From NCBI GenBank assembly GCA_934277545.1, contig CAKQUG010000003.1, forward strand, positions 62,001 to 126,000: 64,000 nt of DNA. The letters run 5' to 3'. Under the pieces are notes generated by a model, which had not been told where the DNA came from, did not search any database, and saw only the letters and a program-made list of their open reading frames with translations. Position numbers and translations under genes: made by a program. This DNA is from an uncultured Alphaproteobacteria bacterium (lineage in GTDB: Bacteria; Pseudomonadota; Alphaproteobacteria; RF32; CAG-239). Position 1 is the first letter of the stretch. Each line of letters opens with the position of its first letter. Positions 26,147 to 35,625 of the stretch are shown one piece after another.

Positions 26147-26602
26147 TCAGAGTTCCTTTCCCGAGTTAGCACCGCCGAACGGCATATAGGTGCCGACGCC
26201 GCCAAAATATTTGCGGAAGAATCCTTGTTCTTGCTCGGTGGTCTGCGTGATGTCCGAGTCTATCGGCAGTTTGTTGCCGTCAGCCAGATTTAGTTTTTCT
26301 ATTTTACTGATTTGGTCGTTATCAAAACTTATCGCCAATACTTTGCGTTCCAGTTCTTCGGGACGGAAAAAGGCCACCTTTTTGGTGGTGGACGCCATAT
26401 AAATCCAGTGGTCGTCGCTTAATCCTGTTGTCAGACTAGGCGCACCTAAAATGTTCATAACATCTTGTTTGCTTTGCCCCAGGCGGATTTCATCAACTTT
26501 TTCCTGCGCCGGCATATTGCCGTTGTGCACCAAAAACAAGTCGTTGGAACAAGCCGAGGTGAGCAGCAGAATAGAAATAAAAAGCATTTTGCGTATTGAC
26601 AT
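26147..26602 (-). CDS. bamE: Outer-membrane assembly lipoprotein BamE
   Basis: BamE is a small lipoprotein of the BAM complex that inserts beta-barrel proteins into the outer membrane. This 151-residue protein has a lipoprotein signal (ISILLLTSAC), then the SmpA/OmlA pattern IRLGQSKQDVMNILGAPS and WIYMAST...KKVAFFRPEELERKVLAISFD. Divergent placement next to a DUF177 gene is typical in alphaproteobacteria. It is one base ahead of the ftsK-like gene and should be co-transcribed with it. Confidence 0.9.
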   Translation of the reverse strand: MSIRKMLFISILLLTSACSNDLFLVHNGNMPAQEKVDEIRLGQSKQDVMNILGAPSLTTGLSDDHWIYMASTTKKVAFFRPEELERKVLAISFDNDQISKIEKLNLADGNKLPIDSDITQTTEQEQGFFRKYFGGVGTYMPFGGANSGKEL

Positions 26603-26657
26603 ATTTACTAATCCTTATATTTTTACATTACGTTATATATAACACAAGGATTTCAGA

Positions 26658-27176
26658 ATGCAAAAAAATTTTTCATATCCTATCAAAATTGAGGATTTAA
26701 AACAATCGGACTATAAATATGAACTAAAAGCCGATGTCGAAGAGCTGGAGGATATAACTCAGGTTCTACAGGTGGAAAAAGTGCATGAGTTTGAAGCCGA
26801 AATTTTTTTGAAACTCACTAACCGAACAAATAATCTGCGGGTGTGGGGCAGGGTAAACGCCAAGATAGAACTCAAAAGCGTGATTACTCTCAACAATTTT
26901 ATTAAAGACTATGAAGTGCCGTTTGAACTGAATTTTGATACCCGTGCGACCTATAATGATATTAAAGAGCTGGAGTGCAATATTGAAGACGAGGTGCCGG
27001 ACATTATTGAAAACGGTTGCATAAATTTGGCGGATATTGCAATAGAGCAGGTTGCATTGAATTTGGAAGATTATCCGCGGGCGGAAGGCGAGATTTTTGA
27101 CGGTTCTTTATATTGTGATATTGAAGAGCCGAAAAAAGAAAATCCGTTTGCGGTTTTGAAAAAACTTAAAAAATAG
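26658..27176 (+). CDS. DUF177/YceD-family protein
   Basis: The 172-residue product fits the DUF177 family, linked in plants and bacteria to 23S rRNA accumulation and encoded just before rpmF. It begins with hydrophilic beta-rich sequence, carries the strand set FEAEIFLKLTNRTNNLRVWGRVNAKIEL and the later acidic EDEVPDIIENGCINLADIAIEQVALNLEDYPR, the best conserved part of the family. The cysteines seen in many members are reduced to single ones. It shares a 55-base divergent promoter region with bamE. Confidence 0.85.
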   Translation: MQKNFSYPIKIEDLKQSDYKYELKADVEELEDITQVLQVEKVHEFEAEIFLKLTNRTNNLRVWGRVNAKIELKSVITLNNFIKDYEVPFELNFDTRATYNDIKELECNIEDEVPDIIENGCINLADIAIEQVALNLEDYPRAEGEIFDGSLYCDIEEPKKENPFAVLKKLKK

Positions 27177-27340
27177 CGATAACTTGTAAAAAGTGCTTGC
27201 AAAATCAGAAAAAATTATATAAAAACTGTCTTAATCGTTTGCTGTGTTTATTTTGCTTGCTTTTTGTTTAAAGTTATGTTAAATAAAACCCCGAATGTTA
27301 ATGTGTAAATGTTTTAAATAATTGATAAAGAGATAAAGAA

Positions 27341-27526
27341 ATGGCTACACCAAAGAAAAAAGTATCAAAATCACGTCGCGATATGCGTCGTTCTCATGAT
27401 GCGTTGACTTCTAATGCTTATCAAGAATGCCCAAACTGCGGCGAATTGAAAAGACCTCATAATGTTTGTCCTAAATGCGGACAATATGATGGTAAAGAAG
27501 TTATTGCTAATAAAGAAGCAAAATAA
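27341..27526 (+). CDS. rpmF: Ribosomal protein L32
   Basis: L32 is a small protein of the 50S subunit. The 61 residues begin MATPKKKVSKSRRDMRRSHD and contain two CxxC pairs (CPNCGELKRPHNVCPKC), which makes this a zinc-binding form. Zinc-binding L32 is often replaced by a cysteine-free paralogue under zinc limitation. It heads the rpmF-plsX-fabH run. A possible promoter (TTGCTT, 17 bases, TAAATA) lies at 27257-27285. Confidence 0.96.
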   Translation: MATPKKKVSKSRRDMRRSHDALTSNAYQECPNCGELKRPHNVCPKCGQYDGKEVIANKEAK

Positions 27527-27542
27527 TTTTATAATCTAAAAT

Positions 27543-28607
27543 ATGGAGCAGGTTTTGTCTGAAAATAATCTGGTCATATCTATAGACGCAATGGGGGGAG
27601 ACAATTCCCCTCATGTCGTAGTAGAAGGTATCGCAATCGCTCATAAAAACAATCCGGATATTAAATTTCTGCTGTTCGGCGATGAGGTACAAATTGAAGA
27701 AGACATCAAAAAGTTTCCGCAGCTGCGGGATTTTTGTAAAATTATCCACACCAGCGAGCGTGTACGTAATGAGGACAAACCTTCTCAAGTTATCCGCAAT
27801 AAAAACACCAGTATGTATATGGCTATTGACGCGGTGCGCCGCGGCGAGGCCAGCGCTGTTATTTCTGCCGGCAACACGGGCGCGTTGATGGCTATTTCAA
27901 AAATGATTTTGAAAACCATTCAGCGGATTCATCGTCCGGCGATTTGCACGGCGATTCCGCACCGCAGCGGTCGTTGCGTTATGCTTGATTTGGGGGCAAA
28001 CACCGAATGCAGCGCCATCAATTTAGCAGAATTTGCCATTATAGGCAATATTTTGGCTCGCCACACTTTGGGAATCGCCCGTCCGCGAATCGCCTTGCTG
28101 AATATTGGCGCCGAAGAAATGAAGGGTAAAGAAGAAATCCATCAGGCCGCTAAAATGATTAAAGGCGCACACTTGGATTTGAACTTTATCGGCTACATTG
28201 AACCGCACCAAATTGGCGAAGGTTATGCTGATGTGGTTGTTTCTGACGGTTTTACCGGTAATATCGCTTTGAAAACGATAGAGGGAACGGCAAAACTTAT
28301 TTCAGGTCTGCTTAAAGATACGATTAAAAATTCTTTTTGGGTTAAACTCGGTCTGCCTTTCCTGCTGCCGTTGGTTTGGAAACTTAAAAAGACTATGGAC
28401 CCGCGTAAATATAACGGCGCAATGTTTGTCGGCTTAAACGGCTTGTCGGTGAAAAGCCATGGCGGAACAGATGCTATTGGCTATTCATACGCTATTGATA
28501 ATGCGGCAAAATTGGTGCGCCAAAACTTTGTGCAGACAATTCGCGATGAAGTGGAAAATGTGGATTTAGACGAACTTTCTCAGGATATTTTATACGATGC
28601 TTATTAG
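27543..28607 (+). CDS. plsX: Phosphate acyltransferase PlsX
   Basis: PlsX makes acyl-phosphate from acyl-ACP for phospholipid synthesis at the inner face of the membrane. The 354-residue protein begins ISIDAMGGDNSPHVVVEG and contains SAGNTGALMAISKM, RPAICTAIPHRSGRCVMLDLGAN and VVSDGFTGNIALKTIEG, all standard. It starts 16 bases after rpmF and overlaps fabH by 11 bases. The ATG used here is the first after rpmF. Confidence 0.96.
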   Translation: MEQVLSENNLVISIDAMGGDNSPHVVVEGIAIAHKNNPDIKFLLFGDEVQIEEDIKKFPQLRDFCKIIHTSERVRNEDKPSQVIRNKNTSMYMAIDAVRRGEASAVISAGNTGALMAISKMILKTIQRIHRPAICTAIPHRSGRCVMLDLGANTECSAINLAEFAIIGNILARHTLGIARPRIALLNIGAEEMKGKEEIHQAAKMIKGAHLDLNFIGYIEPHQIGEGYADVVVSDGFTGNIALKTIEGTAKLISGLLKDTIKNSFWVKLGLPFLLPLVWKLKKTMDPRKYNGAMFVGLNGLSVKSHGGTDAIGYSYAIDNAAKLVRQNFVQTIRDEVENVDLDELSQDILYDAY

Positions 28608-29571
28608 AAGTGAGATGATTGGTTTTGGTCATTACCTTCCAAACAAGGTTTTGACTAATGATGATTTGTCAAAAATGGTGGAAACAAATGACGAGTGGAT
28701 TAGAACCCGTACCGGTATTGTCAGCCGCCATATTGTTGAAGATGAAACAACGTCGGTTATTGCCGGCAATGCCGTAGCAAATGCCATTAAAGATGCCGGA
28801 CTGCAGCCGTCAGATGTTGATTTATTGATTTTGGCGTCTATTACTCCTGATAACACGACTCCGTCCACAGCAACAAAAATCGCTGCAAATTTGGGCTTTC
28901 GCGCCGGCGTTCCTGCCTTTGATATTTCTGCAGCTTGCTCAGGCTTTATCTATGCTTTGACTTTGGCGGACAATATGATTCGTTTAGGACAAGTTAAAAC
29001 CGCGGTAGTTGCCGGAGCTGAATGTTTGTCAAAAATCGTGGACTGGACAGACCGTAACACTTGCGTTTTGTTCGGAGACGGCGCTGGGGCTGTGGTTTTG
29101 CGCGCTAAAGAAGGTGAAGGAACAAGCGCTGATACAGGTGTGTTGAGTACTTGTATTTATTCTGACGGCAGTCAATATGACAGTTTGAAGACAAACGGCG
29201 GGCCTTCTACCACTCAATCAAGCGGTTTTGTTGTCATGAACGGTAAAGAAGTTTTCAAACACGCTGTTGTATGTTTGTCAGAAGCTGCTGAAAACGCAAT
29301 GAAAAACGCCGGTGTAAATAAAGATGAAATTAACTGGCTGATTCCGCACCAGGCGAATATCCGTATTGTTGACAGTGTGGGCGAACGTTTGGAAATTCCA
29401 AGCGAAAAGGTTATTGTATCGCTTGATCATCATGGCAATACTTCGGCTGCATCTATTCCGTTGGCTTTGTCGGAAAATCACATTGCCGGACGTTTGAAAA
29501 AAGGCGATTTGATTGTTTTAACAGCAATGGGCGCTGGATTTACCTGGGGTGGGGCTGTTGTCCGTTTATAG
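28597..29571 (+). CDS. fabH: 3-oxoacyl-ACP synthase III (FabH)
   Basis: FabH condenses acetyl-CoA with malonyl-ACP to start fatty acid synthesis. In 324 residues the catalytic set is complete: Cys in SAACSGFIYAL, His in IPHQANIRI and Asn in HHGNTSAASIPLAL. The start MLIRSEMIGFGHYLP matches the family and overlaps the end of plsX by 11 bases, implying coupled translation. In many alphaproteobacteria ihfA follows, but here the next 600 bases are repeats. Confidence 0.96.
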   Translation: MLIRSEMIGFGHYLPNKVLTNDDLSKMVETNDEWIRTRTGIVSRHIVEDETTSVIAGNAVANAIKDAGLQPSDVDLLILASITPDNTTPSTATKIAANLGFRAGVPAFDISAACSGFIYALTLADNMIRLGQVKTAVVAGAECLSKIVDWTDRNTCVLFGDGAGAVVLRAKEGEGTSADTGVLSTCIYSDGSQYDSLKTNGGPSTTQSSGFVVMNGKEVFKHAVVCLSEAAENAMKNAGVNKDEINWLIPHQANIRIVDSVGERLEIPSEKVIVSLDHHGNTSAASIPLALSENHIAGRLKKGDLIVLTAMGAGFTWGGAVVRL

Positions 29572-30120
29572 AGATTAGAGAAACTCGTCTAGCTGGTATT
29601 TGCTAGGAATTTTTGTGCTTGTCTACCCTTTTGTACACGTCGCTTAAAAATTCCGTCGCATCTATGCACGCTATCCGAGTTTCTGAGTGTTTGTGCCGGT
29701 TGCAGTAATAAGCAGCCGGTTTTTCTTATGTATTAGTTTGTATGTGTTGTTTAAAAATTCAGTCTCATCTACGCGCGTTATCCGAGTTTCTATGAGTATA
29801 GACTGATTAAAATTGTATGTTTGTATCATAGACTTCGTTGGGTTCGTAGCAAGAACTGCAAGTTACTTTATTGTCATTGCGAGTGTAACGAAGCAATCTG
29901 GTAACCTTACCCCTGCAGGAGAGGTCGCAGACTTCTCTGCGGGTGAGTGGTATTTAAAAAACTTGCAGCAAACACAAAGCAAGCGTTTCAAGCCTCCGTC
30001 ATTCTCAGATTTATTCCGAGAATCTTGTCTGAATTGATACTTATGCAATAATAAGGCAAATTTACAGACTAGACTTTTTGCTACATTTAGCAGATAAATT
30101 ATCAAAATAATTGCGAGTAA
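29572..30120. repeat. Cluster of interspersed repeats between fabH and a small membrane protein gene
   Basis: No gene is supported. Element A (about 29583-29682) is bounded by AAACTCG and CGAGTTT arms and contains TTGTACACGTCGCTTAAAAA. Half-element B (about 29748-29793) repeats the TTAAAAATTC...ATCCGAGTTTCT part. Related copies lie at 59080-59190 and 59395-59450. A third piece (29863-29955) holds the CATTGCGAG/CGAAGCAAT element and a GC-rich hairpin (CCCCTGCAGGAGAGGTCGC), similar to 59340-59390. Confidence 0.65.
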
Positions 30121-30179
30121 AAAAATATCCTGGCAATTTTTCAAAATTTACATTTTGAGAAATTTACCAGGATATTTTT
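30121..30179. terminator. Long terminator hairpin
   Basis: AAAAATATCCTGG (30121-30133) pairs with CCAGGATATTTTT (30167-30179), and inner arms AATTTTTCAAAA and TTTTGAGAAATT extend it. It lies 8 bases past the stop of the minus-strand membrane protein gene. Confidence 0.8.
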
Positions 30180-30186
30180 AGCAAGC

Positions 30187-30402
30187 TTAATGCAAAATTG
30201 CTGCAGTTAAAAAATAAACTATCGTAATTACAATAGCCACAACTAAAACTGATTTACCGACAAACAACATCCAATCCAATTTGGTAAGGGACATTTTATT
30301 GCCTGTAGTTTCAACCAACAAATCTAATACTTTGCCTGCAATTAACGCACCAATTAAACCGATGAAAATAACAACAGCCAAATCAATAGATATAAAATGC
30401 AT
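30187..30402 (-). CDS. Small membrane protein, function unknown
   Basis: These 71 residues have a hydrophobic segment at about 6-27 (DLAVVIFIGLIGALIAGKVL) and another at about 47-68 (LFVGKSVLVVAIVITIVYFL), joined by a short polar loop with a basic patch. The first segment has the G-rich pattern of small Gly-zipper or transglycosylase-associated membrane proteins, which is only suggestive. It has its own strong terminator. The 266 bases upstream, towards pyrG, hold only the pyrG terminator and AT-rich sequence. Confidence 0.6.
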   Translation of the reverse strand: MHFISIDLAVVIFIGLIGALIAGKVLDLLVETTGNKMSLTKLDWMLFVGKSVLVVAIVITIVYFLTAAILH

Positions 30403-30616
30403 AGTCTAAATTTTAAAAGATGAATACTAAGTTAGTTAAAATTTAAGCAAAATAGAATCCTGTCTTAAAAAAAGAAAGACCTCAAAACTTGCAACATAAC
30501 ATGTAAACAAAATTTTCTCTATAATACTTAAATATAACGCCTTTAGTGTAGCATAACTTTTAATTTTAAGCAATATAAATTCATTTGTCGCCATAGATTG
30601 AAATATTTTGCGCACA

Positions 30617-30652
30617 TAAAAAAACAGGCTCCGATTTTTTAGTTCGGAGCCT
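30617..30652 (-). terminator. Terminator of pyrG
   Basis: GGCTCCGA and TCGGAGCC form an 8-bp stem with a 9-base loop. On the minus strand TGTTTTTTT follows. It is 17 bases beyond the pyrG stop. Confidence 0.88.
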
Positions 30653-30668
30653 TGCTTTTAATAACCGG

Positions 30669-32321
30669 TTAAACCAAGCGGGAATTGTCTATTGCCGCTT
30701 TAACAAACGATACAAACAGCGGGTGCGGGGCAAACGGACGAGACTTTAGCTCCGGGTGGAATTGTACGCCGATAAACCACGGGTGGTCAGGGCGTTCCAC
30801 AATTTCCGGCAGCAATCCGTCCGGAGAGGTGCCGACCACCATCATACCGGCTTTTTGCAGCATATCTTTATATTTGATATTTACTTCATAACGGTGGCGA
30901 TGGCGTTCAGAAATTTTGGTTGTGCCGTAAATTTGTGCAACTTTGGAATTTGGTGCCAAAACGCAGTCGTATGCGCCTAAACGCATGGTGCCGCCTAAAT
31001 CGCCGTTTTTATGGCGTATTTGCTTAGCACCGTCTTTGTCCCATTCGGTCATAAGTCCGATAACCGGCTCGCAGTGCTCGTCCAGCTCGGTGGTGTTGGC
31101 GTTTTTGATGCCGCACAAATTGCGCATGGTTTCAATAACCGACATCTGCATGCCGAAACAAATTCCCAAAAACGGCAGATTGTGCTCGCGGGCGTATTGA
31201 ATGGCGTTAATCATGCCTTGTGTTCCGCGCAAGCCGAATCCGCCCGGAACCAAAACGGCGCTGACGTCATTCAAAACTTCGGACGGGTCTTTTTTCTCAA
31301 GCTCTTCAGAATCCACCCACTTGATTTTTACTTTATATTTGTTGGCTATACCGCCGTGAATCAGCGCTTCGTGCAAAGATTTATATGCTTCCAGCAACAT
31401 CATATACTTACCGACAACTGCAATACGCACTTCACCTTCCGGCGCTTTTAAAATGTCGACAATATGCTGCCATTTGCTTAAGTCTGTTGGTTTTTCATAC
31501 GGCAAACCAAAGTGTTTGCAAACCTGGCGGTCAATGCCTTCGGCAGAGTAGGCGAGCGGAACCTGATAAATGCTGGCCGCATCCATGGCGGTAATCACGT
31601 TTTCTTCTTTGATATTGCAGAACAGCGCCAATTTACGTTTTTCATTTTCCGGGATAGCCATTTGCGTGCGGCATAAAATCATATCCGGCTGAATACCATA
31701 TTCCTGAAGCTGTTTAACCGAGTGTTGAGTAGGTTTGGTTTTGAGCTCGCCGGCAGTCGGAATAAACGGCAGCAAGGTTACATGTATAAACATGGTGTGG
31801 TCGCGCCCTAATTCATAGGCAACCTGACGGATGGTCTCTAAATACGGCTGTCCTTCAATGTCTCCGACTGTACCGCCGATTTCGCACAATACGAAATCTT
31901 CATCATGAATGTCTGACAGTATAAATTCCTTAATTTCATTGGTAACGTGCGGAATAACCTGAATTGTTGACCCCAGATAAAAACCGTGGCGCTCTTTTTC
32001 AATCACGCGCTGATAGATTTTGCCGGTGGTTATGCTGTCAGTGCGTTTTGCCGGAACGCCGGAAAAGCGCTCATAATGCCCTAAATCCAAATCGGCTTCG
32101 GTACCGTCGTCGGTTACAAAAACTTCGCCGTGTTGGCAAGGGTTCATTGTTCCCGGGTCAACGTTCAAATACGGGTCCAGCTTGCGCATTCTGACTTTAT
32201 AGCCGCGGGCTTGCAGAATTGCTGCCAAAGAAGCGGAAGCCAAGCCTTTGCCTAAAGACGAAACCACGCCGCCGGTAATAAAGATAAATTTTGTTTTCGG
32301 GTTAATGTGTGTATCAGACAT
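30669..32321 (-). CDS. pyrG: CTP synthase
   Basis: PyrG converts UTP to CTP using ATP and glutamine. In 550 residues the synthase domain has KFIFITGGVVSSLGKGLASAS (P-loop-like) and LDPYLNVDPGTMNP with DDGTEADLDLGHYERF. The C-terminal class I glutaminase domain has GICFGMQMSVIE (catalytic Cys) and the His/Glu pair in GVQFHPELKSRP. It follows secG and tpiA on the minus strand, as usual in alphaproteobacteria, but a strong hairpin separates it from secG. Confidence 0.97.
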   Translation of the reverse strand: MSDTHINPKTKFIFITGGVVSSLGKGLASASLAAILQARGYKVRMRKLDPYLNVDPGTMNPCQHGEVFVTDDGTEADLDLGHYERFSGVPAKRTDSITTGKIYQRVIEKERHGFYLGSTIQVIPHVTNEIKEFILSDIHDEDFVLCEIGGTVGDIEGQPYLETIRQVAYELGRDHTMFIHVTLLPFIPTAGELKTKPTQHSVKQLQEYGIQPDMILCRTQMAIPENEKRKLALFCNIKEENVITAMDAASIYQVPLAYSAEGIDRQVCKHFGLPYEKPTDLSKWQHIVDILKAPEGEVRIAVVGKYMMLLEAYKSLHEALIHGGIANKYKVKIKWVDSEELEKKDPSEVLNDVSAVLVPGGFGLRGTQGMINAIQYAREHNLPFLGICFGMQMSVIETMRNLCGIKNANTTELDEHCEPVIGLMTEWDKDGAKQIRHKNGDLGGTMRLGAYDCVLAPNSKVAQIYGTTKISERHRHRYEVNIKYKDMLQKAGMMVVGTSPDGLLPEIVERPDHPWFIGVQFHPELKSRPFAPHPLFVSFVKAAIDNSRLV

Positions 32322-32362
32322 TATTTATTCCTTACAAGAGGTTAGTCAATAAATTTGTTATA

Positions 32363-32409
32363 TAAAAAAGCGACAAAGGCACTTTATTAAATCAAAGTGC
32401 CTTATGTCG
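32363..32409 (-). terminator. Terminator between secG and pyrG
   Basis: CGACAAAGGCACTTT (32371-32385) pairs with AAAGTGCCTT and TGTCG (32394-32409), with one bulged A. On the minus strand TTTTTT follows. Confidence 0.85.
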
Positions 32410-32428
32410 TTTGAAAAAGTCATTTAAG

Positions 32429-32788
32429 CTACTCGGCCACCGGAACTTCCGGTTCGCTTTGGCTTTCTTCCGCCGTGGCTTGATTTTCTTCTTCTGCCGG
32501 AGCCTGCTGGGTTTGAGCGGCAGAGGTTTTATCTAAAATCGAAGAAGTTTTTACTTCCATACGGCTGTAATAAATAGACAGAGCCATGCTCAAAACAAAG
32601 AACAATGTAGCTAAAATCGCGGTAATACGGGTTAAAATGTTGCCTTTGCCGCGGGCGCTTAAAATACTGCCGACACCATTGTCTCCGCCTAAACCGCTTA
32701 AAGCGCCGCCGTTAGAACGCTGCATTAAAATAACCACCACCAAAAAAATGGCGACAATTAACTGTAAAACTAATAAAACGGAACCCAT
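32429..32788 (-). CDS. secG: Preprotein translocase subunit SecG
   Basis: SecG is the accessory subunit of the SecYEG channel. This 119-residue protein has two membrane segments (about residues 3-20 and 52-70), the LMQRSNGGALSGLGG loop between them, and a long acidic C-terminal tail rich in A, Q, E and P. Such tails are common in alphaproteobacterial SecG. It starts 18 bases after tpiA. Confidence 0.93.
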   Translation of the reverse strand: MGSVLLVLQLIVAIFLVVVILMQRSNGGALSGLGGDNGVGSILSARGKGNILTRITAILATLFFVLSMALSIYYSRMEVKTSSILDKTSAAQTQQAPAEEENQATAEESQSEPEVPVAE

Positions 32789-32806
32789 TTTTTATCCTTT
32801 CCTTTG

Positions 32807-33568
32807 TTATTTAGAGCAAGCGTTTTGAGCAATGCCGATAAAATCTGCGGCTTTTAAGCTGGCGCCGCCGATTAACGCGCCGTCTACATCAGGCAAAGCC
32901 AAAAGCTCGGCCGCGTTAGAAGGTTTAACCGAACCGCCGTATAAAATGCGCATTTTGTTGGCTGTGGCTTTGCCCAGCTTTTTAGCCAAAGCCTTGCGGA
33001 TGGCAGCATGAACTTCTTCAACATCGGCCGCAGTCGGGGTTTTACCGGTACCGATAGCCCAAATCGGTTCATAGGCGATAACGGTATTTTTAGCGGTGGC
33101 ATCGTCAGGAACAGAGCCAAAAATTTCTTCTTGGCAAACTTTAATTGTTTTACCTTCATCGCGTTCTTTGCCTGTTTCGCCAATGCAGATAACCGTGTTT
33201 AAACCGGCAGCGTGAGCGGCAACGGCTTTTTTATTTATAAGTTCATTAGATTCAAAGTGGTCAACACGTCTTTCCGAATGGCCGATAATGGCATAGGAAC
33301 AGCCTAAATCCGTCAACATTAACGGACTGATGTCGCCGGTGTGAGCGCCTTTTTCGGCAAAATGCACATCTTGGGCGCCCAAAGCGATTTTAGTTCCGCG
33401 CAGGCATTTTTTTACAAAACCCAGCAATGTAAACGGCGGGCAAATCAAAAAGTCGCAGTCAAACTTGTTTTCTTTAACTTGTGCGGCAATATCTTTGGCA
33501 AGCTGTGTACCTTCATCCAAAAGGCAGTTCATTTTCCAGTTGCCGGCAATCAGTTTTTTTCTGGCCAT
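32807..33568 (-). CDS. tpiA: Triosephosphate isomerase
   Basis: TpiA interconverts dihydroxyacetone phosphate and glyceraldehyde 3-phosphate. The 253-residue barrel has the N-terminal AGNWKMN (Asn/Lys), the electrophile IIGHSERR (His), the catalytic Glu in AYEPIWAIGTGKTPT, and the phosphate loop YGGSVKPSN. It leads the tpiA-secG unit and is divergent from the ppiD-like gene. The divergent gap of 185 bases is AT-rich and should hold both promoters. Confidence 0.97.
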   Translation of the reverse strand: MARKKLIAGNWKMNCLLDEGTQLAKDIAAQVKENKFDCDFLICPPFTLLGFVKKCLRGTKIALGAQDVHFAEKGAHTGDISPLMLTDLGCSYAIIGHSERRVDHFESNELINKKAVAAHAAGLNTVICIGETGKERDEGKTIKVCQEEIFGSVPDDATAKNTVIAYEPIWAIGTGKTPTAADVEEVHAAIRKALAKKLGKATANKMRILYGGSVKPSNAAELLALPDVDGALIGGASLKAADFIGIAQNACSK

Positions 33569-33753
33569 TTTTTTATCCTTATAACAAAATTTGTTTAAAA
33601 CTGGACATTTTGTAGCACAGTAAAAAATTTTTTTCCAGTAAAAAAAGCAAATTAGACACTATTTTATTATGTTGCATAATTTAATTTTAGAATTGCATAA
33701 ATAATTTATTTACTTATAATGAGCGCAAAACTTAACTTTTTATAGGGAAAAAA

Positions 33754-35625
33754 ATGATTAGTACGTTTTCAAAAATGCACAACAGCCTGTTTACAAAAAT
33801 AATTTTGACCATAACGGCGTTGAGCTTTATGTCTTTGTTCGGTGTTTCGGGATATATTAACACCGCCAACAGCAATAAACCGGTGATAAAAGTTGATAAT
33901 TTGGAAATCAGCCAAAGCGAATTTAATTATTTGCTGCAAAAAGAATTGTCAAAACTTAAAGACACCGATACACTTAATCAGGAAGAAGCCGAAGCTCGCA
34001 AAGCCGAGATTTCAACTGAGTTGGCAAAGCTGAAACTTGATGATTTATTGTTGGAAAACACCATGAAAAAATATAACGTGGATGTTACCGATAGTTTGGT
34101 CAGTCAAATTATTCAGGTTTCACCGCAGTTTTTGAATAACGGTAAATTTGACCGTGAAATGTATAAATGGTATTTGAACAAAAGCGGAATGACCGAGCAA
34201 GATTTGGTTGCAGAAATCAAGCGCAATATCGGCCGTAAAATTTTGATTGAAACTCAGGTTTCCGGCTTTAACGTGCCGCAGGTTTTGCAAACGCAAATGC
34301 AAAAAGTTTTAGGGCAACGCCGCACTTTTAAATATATTAAATTGGTTGCCGAAAACGCAAAAATAGACCGTCAGCCGAGTAAAGAAGAATTAGATCAGTA
34401 TTATGAAGACTTTACCGAAGAGTTCAGAGTACCGGAAAAACGTGATGTAAAAGTTTTGTCTTTGCCTTTGGAAACAATAGAAAAAAGTATCAGCGTTTCC
34501 GATGATGAAATCAATTCATATTACAAAGAACATGTTGAAGAGTTTGAACAGCCGGAAAAACGCCATGTTTTGCAGCTGGCTTTTGACAATGAAAAAGACG
34601 CGGAAAAAGCAGAAGCTGAATTAGCCGGCAAAGATTTTATGACGGTGGCTAAAGAAAACGGACAAAGTATTGAAGATACCGATTTCGGCGCGGTTGCAAA
34701 ATCCGATTTGTCTGATGAACTGGCTGATGTAGTGTTTTCTTTGGCGAAAGGTCAGACTTCCAAGCCCGAAAAAATTAACGGCAGCTGGCAGATTTTGAAA
34801 GTTACCGAAATTGAAGCGGCAAAAATTATGCCGCGCGAGCAAGCAAACGCTCAAATTAAAAAGACCATTCAGGAAGAACGCGCCTATGACGGCAGCTATG
34901 AATTGATGACCAAAATAGAAGACAAGCTCGGCGCCGGCTCTTCATTAATAGATATTGCCGACAGTTTCGGCATTGTATTGATTGAGGTTAAAGGTTTGGA
35001 TGAAGAAGGAAGTTCCGAGGCTGCACCGGCAGATGTGGCCGAAGTACTGAAAAATAAAGACGTTATTGACGCGGCTTTTTCTTATAATGAAGGCGAAGTA
35101 AGCCAAACTATTGAAGGCGACGATGGTTTAGTGGTGGTTGAAGTGGATAAAATTTATGAATCGCATATTCAGCCGGAAAATGAAGTAACAGCCAAGCTCA
35201 CCAAATTATGGAAAGACAGCGAAAAAGTTTCGGTTACTCAGGAATTGGCGGATAATATCAATCATGATTTAGAAGCCGGTGATACTTTTGCCGAAGTTGC
35301 CGCCCGCTATAATCTTCCGGTAATTAAAACAATGCCGATAACCCGTGGCGAAACTTTTGCCGATCTTAACTTCAATGATATGAAAACTTTGTTTTCCGCT
35401 GACAAAAATGAAGTTAAAGTTTTGCAAAACGGTGATGATTATTTGATTGCCGAAACCAATGAGGTCTATGACGATTCGTCTGCTTTGACCAAAGCTGATA
35501 AAGACTTTTTGAAACAGGCTTTGCAGGCGGAAATGACTCAGGAATTGTCAGATGCCATGTTGCGCGGTTATGCTAAAGACTATAAAGTAGAAGTAAATTA
35601 CGGACGCATGGGAATTAACGACTGA
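33754..35625 (+). CDS. ppiD: PpiD-like periplasmic peptidyl-prolyl isomerase/chaperone
   Basis: The 623-residue product has a short cytoplasmic start, one membrane anchor (about residues 15-33, IILTITALSFMSLFGVSGYI), a SurA-N-like helical domain with NGKFDREMYKWYLNKSGMTEQDL, and a central parvulin-like domain (KRHVLQLAFDNEKDAEKAEAEL... DTDFGAVAKSDLSDELADVVFSL). Helical chaperone sequence follows. This is the PpiD layout, a foldase beside the Sec translocon exit. The parvulin part looks divergent, so isomerase activity is uncertain. It overlaps fmt by one base. Confidence 0.88.
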   Translation: MISTFSKMHNSLFTKIILTITALSFMSLFGVSGYINTANSNKPVIKVDNLEISQSEFNYLLQKELSKLKDTDTLNQEEAEARKAEISTELAKLKLDDLLLENTMKKYNVDVTDSLVSQIIQVSPQFLNNGKFDREMYKWYLNKSGMTEQDLVAEIKRNIGRKILIETQVSGFNVPQVLQTQMQKVLGQRRTFKYIKLVAENAKIDRQPSKEELDQYYEDFTEEFRVPEKRDVKVLSLPLETIEKSISVSDDEINSYYKEHVEEFEQPEKRHVLQLAFDNEKDAEKAEAELAGKDFMTVAKENGQSIEDTDFGAVAKSDLSDELADVVFSLAKGQTSKPEKINGSWQILKVTEIEAAKIMPREQANAQIKKTIQEERAYDGSYELMTKIEDKLGAGSSLIDIADSFGIVLIEVKGLDEEGSSEAAPADVAEVLKNKDVIDAAFSYNEGEVSQTIEGDDGLVVVEVDKIYESHIQPENEVTAKLTKLWKDSEKVSVTQELADNINHDLEAGDTFAEVAARYNLPVIKTMPITRGETFADLNFNDMKTLFSADKNEVKVLQNGDDYLIAETNEVYDDSSALTKADKDFLKQALQAEMTQELSDAMLRGYAKDYKVEVNYGRMGIND

